A stretch of 7,783 nt of DNA from Chloroflexota bacterium (GTDB taxonomy: Bacteria > Chloroflexota > Anaerolineae > Thermoflexales > Thermoflexaceae): contig JAUQQB010000124.1 in assembly GCA_030550075.1 (NCBI GenBank), positions 1 through 7,783 on the forward strand. The letters are read 5' to 3'. Positions 4,503-7,783 of the stretch are shown here, one piece after another (positions within the stretch are counted from its first letter, which is position 1; every line of letters starts with the position of its first letter). The notes under the pieces are model-generated. The model saw nothing but the letters and a program-made list of their open reading frames with translations, had not been told where the DNA came from and searched no databases. Position numbers and translations under genes: made by a program.

Positions 4503-7500
4503 ATGCGGACTCGTTATGGTTGGTATCGAGTTGGGTTCACGCTAGGAATGGCCAGCCTGGGGCTGGCGATCCTGTGGCTGGCAATGAGCCGCCAGGTAGA
4601 GGCCGGGATCCAGATGCTTTCCCAAACCACGCTGGACCATTTCAGTGGCGGGGAGTTCCTCCGCACCGGTCTGGCGGATGTGGACGACGGGGCGGTCTCA
4701 CTACTCCGGGCCGGGCTTTCCGGGGAGTGGATCACCAGCGTGGTGACCACCGGCCTCACCCCTCGCTGGGGACACGCCGCCGTTTATACAAACGGACACA
4801 TTTACGTCATCGGCGGGCTCTACGACATGGCGGTCCCCAACGCCCTTACGACCACTATTGTGCAATCCGCCACCGTCTTGGGCAACCACGACCTCTCCCC
4901 CTGGGCCACCATCTCTACCAACCTGACCACCGTCTTCACTCAGGGGACTGCTTACGGCGGCGCGGTCCTGATCAACGACCGCCTATATGTGATCGGCGGA
5001 CGGCAGGCGCCACTTCTGGAGCCGGGGGTTCCCCAACGCCAGGTAGCTTACGCCCGGATCTATCCGGATGGCTCCCTCTCTCCTTTCACTTCCACAACAT
5101 CTCTCCCAATGGGTCTCTCCGACATGGCCGTGGTGACCTGGGAGGGCTGGATTTACATCCTGGGTGGGCTGGATGCAAACCTCCATGTGACGGACACCAT
5201 CTATGTTGCTCATCCTGATCCAGCCACCGGGATCATCACGGGATGGACCGCCCTGACCTGGACGCTTCCCCATCCGTTGTTCGATCACGCGGCAGTGGTG
5301 GAGCAGGGCTATCTCTATGTGATTGGGGGAATGACCAGCACCACCGGCAGCCCGTTGTATGAAGTCTGGTTCGCCCCCCTCGGACCCGGAACCCTGCAGG
5401 GGCCGTTTACCCGAACCACCTCGCTGGATAATAACCTGGTGGAGCTGGCGGCCATCGGCTACAATGGCCTGCTGCTGACCAGCGGCGGCCTCCAGAGCAA
5501 CCTCCAGGATCCCAGTCAGGAGGTGCGGGCGGGGATAATCGCGGATAGCGGACCGGTGATCACCTGGACGGCCACCAGCGTGATCACGCCGCCCCGCCAC
5601 GCCCATGCGATGGTGGTGCTGCCGGATGGATGGGTGTATGTGATCGGCGGCCTGTCCCAATCGAACAATCAGAAAGTCCCCCTCACCCACATCAACGCCG
5701 GCCGCCTCGGCACCGAGGGCATGGGGCTTTTCGTCTCCAACGGCCGATATCTCGCCCCACCCTTCCATCTGGACCGGCGGCGATTGCTCCAGGCGCTGCG
5801 CCTGCATGGGCTGCGTCCGGATTCCACCGAGATCGCCGTCCGTTACCGCACGCGACCTCAGGATGGCTTCCCGTGGAGCGATTGGAGCAACTGGGTGGCG
5901 CTTACCGGGACCGGCGAGCTCACGGTTTCCATCCCGATCACCACATATGTTCAGTCGCTCCAGTATGAGCTGGCCCTCACCACATCGAACCCTCTCACCG
6001 CGCCCTTCCTGCTGAACGTGGATCTGATCTATGAGGTGCCCGATCGCCCGCCGACCTGGGGGAAGATGGCATCGCCACCCGAGGGAACAGCCGTCCGGCC
6101 TGGGGATCGCATCACCTATGCGCTGGTGCTCACCAACGACAGCGGGGCCACGCTCCACGGAGTCCGTCTCCAGGAGGACTTCCCCGCCGGAACAGAGTTC
6201 GTGGAAGGGTCCGCCAGCGCCTCGCCCGCTCTTTCATGGACCGTCTCGCTCGCCGGCGTGATCGGGGAGCTGGAGGCGATGGGACAGGGACAGGTGGTGA
6301 GCCTGACGTTCGCTGTGACGGTCACCGCGGGCGCAGGCTCCATCGAGAACACCGCCTACCTTTACACAGATGAATTCCCACCCGACCCGCGAATCATCCG
6401 TCACCCGATCGCCGCGCTGACCGGGACCCTGGATGCGAGGCCACCTTCAGGAGGTATGGTGTTCCCCAACGACCGGATCACCTACACGGTCCGCATCACC
6501 AACCCGGCCCCTGTGGCGATCGGCCCGGTGGAGATCACCGGCCGCTTGCCGGTTTCGACAGTCCTGCTCCCTGACGAGACCCGGGGCACTGGGGGGACCG
6601 TCTTCACAGATTCCTTCCCGGACCTCCGCTGGACCCTCCCCACCCTGGATAGCGGAGCGGCAGCGGTCCTGACGATGACCGTGCGTGTGACCGATGCGCC
6701 CTTCATCGCGGACGGCGCCTGGCTCACGGCCACCGCCGCCCTCTCCGAAGTTGTCCCGCTTCCTCTCGGCACAGTCGCCCACCAAGTGCGTCAGCCCTAT
6801 GCGATCCAGATTTCCAAGACTGACGGAAAAGTAACCGCTGACATCGGCGAGGTCCTGGCTTACACCATCACCCTCACCAATACAGGGTGGGTGACGGTAA
6901 CCGACATCTGGATCACGGACACGCTGGCTGGGTGGCCGTGGATCGTCTTCCCGGATCAGCCGGGCTCTCCGCAATGGATAACCGAAGGGCTGGTGCTGGG
7001 GCCCCAGGCGATGGTGAGCCTGACCCGGCAAGCCCAGATCAGCCTCTCGGCCAACATTTCAGACGTGATCGCCTTCACCAACACGGTCCAGGTTCGCTCG
7101 ACCGGCAGCGCTGGGTTCCCGGTAGCGGATCGTTTTGAAGCTTACGATGCGACCCGGCTGCTGGGCCCGGATCTAGTGGGAGCGATCCTGCCGGATTCCG
7201 TTCTGTATGACGATCGTTCCACGCCCAGGGTGCTCACCTTTACAGTCATCGTGACCAACACCGGGCCCGGCACCGCCCGGCCGCTGAGTGGCACCCTGGG
7301 GTGCGCGCCGTGGTGGGTGCTGATCGGCATCAAGATCAATGGGAGCCCGGTGAAGGCCGACTATCTCCCTCTTCCGGCATGGCAGTTGCGTCCCAGGGAA
7401 AGCGCTCAGCAGATCTTCACGGTGACTTCTATGGAAACGATCTCTACCCTACAGGCGGAAGTGGATGTGTTTGCCGGATTAGGGGATCCCACGCGGGGCT

Positions 7501-7598
7501 GCGTCATGGAGACCCGGGAGGATAACAACACCACGCCGGTGGTATGGATCGGTCGGGACTTTCGAGTGTTCCTCCCTCTGATCCTTCGAAGCCCATAA
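4503..7598 (+). CDS. Large exported Kelch-repeat / DUF11-repeat protein with FLPLIL C-terminal tail
   Basis: A 1031-residue protein, probably on the cell surface or secreted. Residues 1-36 form an export signal or anchor: MRTRYGWYR, then the hydrophobic VGFTLGMASLGLAILWLAM. Residues about 85-400 hold six Kelch-type blades, each ending in a strand plus Gly-Gly: YVIGG 101-105, 162-166, 272-276 and 379-383, YILGG 218-222, and a divergent LTSGG 325-329. These should close one beta-propeller. Residues about 405-512 are a beta-rich linker with VRYRTRPQDGFPWSDWSNW. Three DUF11-like modules follow at about 522-640, 645-765 and 768-880, marked by 'GDRITYALVLTN', 'NDRITYTVRITN' and 'GEVLAYTITLTN'. Residues about 888-1015 resemble CARDB (LTFTVIVTNTGPGTARPL). 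The tail is FRVFLPLILRSP. Only three cysteines are present (C933, C1000 and none in the propeller pair positions), so disulfides play little role. Kelch propellers bind ligands or glycans in other systems; no ligand or enzyme activity can be read here. The gene is a separate unit from the Tad cluster. Confidence 0.85.
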   Translation: MRTRYGWYRVGFTLGMASLGLAILWLAMSRQVEAGIQMLSQTTLDHFSGGEFLRTGLADVDDGAVSLLRAGLSGEWITSVVTTGLTPRWGHAAVYTNGHIYVIGGLYDMAVPNALTTTIVQSATVLGNHDLSPWATISTNLTTVFTQGTAYGGAVLINDRLYVIGGRQAPLLEPGVPQRQVAYARIYPDGSLSPFTSTTSLPMGLSDMAVVTWEGWIYILGGLDANLHVTDTIYVAHPDPATGIITGWTALTWTLPHPLFDHAAVVEQGYLYVIGGMTSTTGSPLYEVWFAPLGPGTLQGPFTRTTSLDNNLVELAAIGYNGLLLTSGGLQSNLQDPSQEVRAGIIADSGPVITWTATSVITPPRHAHAMVVLPDGWVYVIGGLSQSNNQKVPLTHINAGRLGTEGMGLFVSNGRYLAPPFHLDRRRLLQALRLHGLRPDSTEIAVRYRTRPQDGFPWSDWSNWVALTGTGELTVSIPITTYVQSLQYELALTTSNPLTAPFLLNVDLIYEVPDRPPTWGKMASPPEGTAVRPGDRITYALVLTNDSGATLHGVRLQEDFPAGTEFVEGSASASPALSWTVSLAGVIGELEAMGQGQVVSLTFAVTVTAGAGSIENTAYLYTDEFPPDPRIIRHPIAALTGTLDARPPSGGMVFPNDRITYTVRITNPAPVAIGPVEITGRLPVSTVLLPDETRGTGGTVFTDSFPDLRWTLPTLDSGAAAVLTMTVRVTDAPFIADGAWLTATAALSEVVPLPLGTVAHQVRQPYAIQISKTDGKVTADIGEVLAYTITLTNTGWVTVTDIWITDTLAGWPWIVFPDQPGSPQWITEGLVLGPQAMVSLTRQAQISLSANISDVIAFTNTVQVRSTGSAGFPVADRFEAYDATRLLGPDLVGAILPDSVLYDDRSTPRVLTFTVIVTNTGPGTARPLSGTLGCAPWWVLIGIKINGSPVKADYLPLPAWQLRPRESAQQIFTVTSMETISTLQAEVDVFAGLGDPTRGCVMETREDNNTTPVVWIGRDFRVFLPLILRSP

Positions 7599-7606
7599 GC
7601 AGACCA

Positions 7607-7659
7607 GCTACTGCTCGGTAGCACGACTTGCTTCGGCCGAAGCGATGGCGGCGCCATCG
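7607..7659 (+). terminator. Three successive stem-loops after the Kelch/DUF11 gene (possible terminator without T tract)
   Basis: GCTAC (7607-7611) pairs with GTAGC (7618-7622). CTTCGGCCGAAG (7631-7642) is a perfect 12-base palindrome. CGATGGC (7643-7649) pairs with GCCATCG (7653-7659) around GGC. They begin nine bases after the stop codon and lie back to back. No run of T follows, so factor-dependent termination or 3'-end protection is as likely as intrinsic termination. Confidence 0.4.
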
Positions 7660-7703
7660 TTGCGCTTAAGTTTCCAGCCATGGTCGGATCCGGGCAATCG
7701 GGT

Positions 7704-7709
7704 TATAAT
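7704..7709 (+). promoter_or_regulatory. Possible -10 box (TATAAT)
   Basis: A perfect TATAAT lies in an otherwise GC-rich stretch. No good -35 box sits 16-18 bases upstream (TGGTCG at 7681-7686 is weak). Any transcript would enter the sequence beyond the right edge. Confidence 0.3.
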
Positions 7710-7720
7710 AGTTTTTACCA

Positions 7721-7783
7721 TAGGAGTTACGCAGTTGATTTTCTCCTGAGGGGTTTTGGGGGAGTCGCGCGCCGAAGGCGCGC
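7721..7783. mobile_element. Possible insertion-sequence terminus at the right edge
   Basis: TAGGAGTTACGCAGTTGATT (7721-7740) resembles TAGGACTTACGCA-type ends common among insertion sequences of cyanobacteria and Chloroflexota (from memory). It is followed by a perfect hairpin, GCGCGCC (7767-7773) / GGCGCGC (7777-7783) with loop GAA, which ends exactly at the window edge. The rest of any element and its transposase would lie beyond the edge, so this is tentative. Confidence 0.35.

Noticed and set aside
4983..6158. 391-codon open frame on the minus strand
   Set aside because: It lies wholly antisense to the Kelch/DUF11 gene, whose repeats are clearly recognisable in the plus strand. Its product is rich in Gly, Arg and His with no domain, as expected of a GC-rich shadow frame.

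Overview
The window looks like an accessory stretch of a moderately GC-rich bacterial chromosome, most likely from the Chloroflexota (Anaerolineae/Thermoflexia-like). That assignment is an inference. It rests on a secreted Kelch/DUF11-type protein ending in an FLPLIL-type tail, on stand-alone TadE/TadG genes, and on TAGGGGC...GCCCCTA palindromes and insertion-sequence debris between genes. No rRNA, tRNA or CRISPR array was seen.

Layout. (1) Positions 1-619 are the 5' part of an IS1-family insertion sequence on the minus strand. It has a terminal repeat ending at 619, a good promoter next to the repeat, and a transposase whose zero frame breaks at a run of seven A. The DDE-domain frame stays open to the window edge. 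(2) About 806-1300, also minus strand, is a decayed second IS1-family transposase. It is recognisable only by joining frames: helix-turn-helix, 'LEADE', 'VIGDRS', 'QRLARYE' and 'LSF' pieces. (3) Positions 1381-3871, plus strand, are a compact three-gene Tad-type cluster: two TadE-like pseudopilins and a TadG-like protein whose C-terminal half is a predicted beta-helix. An intrinsic terminator closes it at 3882-3917. (4) Positions 3918-4502 hold no gene but are crowded with repeats: a 21-bp inverted repeat, a 27-nt REP-like palindrome, and two degenerate direct repeats flanking that palindrome. (5) Positions 4503-7598 encode a 1031-residue exported protein: N-terminal signal/anchor, six Kelch-like blades, a beta-rich linker, three DUF11-like repeats, a CARDB-like module and a short FLPLIL tail. 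(6) Positions 7599-7783 hold three successive stem-loops, then a sequence resembling an insertion-sequence end, and a GC-rich hairpin at the edge.

How the genes may work together. The TadE/TadG cluster encodes proteins anchored in the cytoplasmic membrane and exposed outside it, which could be minor pilins or adhesins of a Tad pilus. The ATPase, secretin, prepilin peptidase and major pilin are not in the window and would have to lie elsewhere. The large Kelch/DUF11 protein is a separate transcription unit and probably another surface or extracellular protein. A shared role in attachment is plausible but unproven. The most interesting observations are the A7 frame break in the transposase, the twin TadE plus beta-helix TadG arrangement, the repeat-dense spacer, and the FLPLIL tail as a possible sorting signal.
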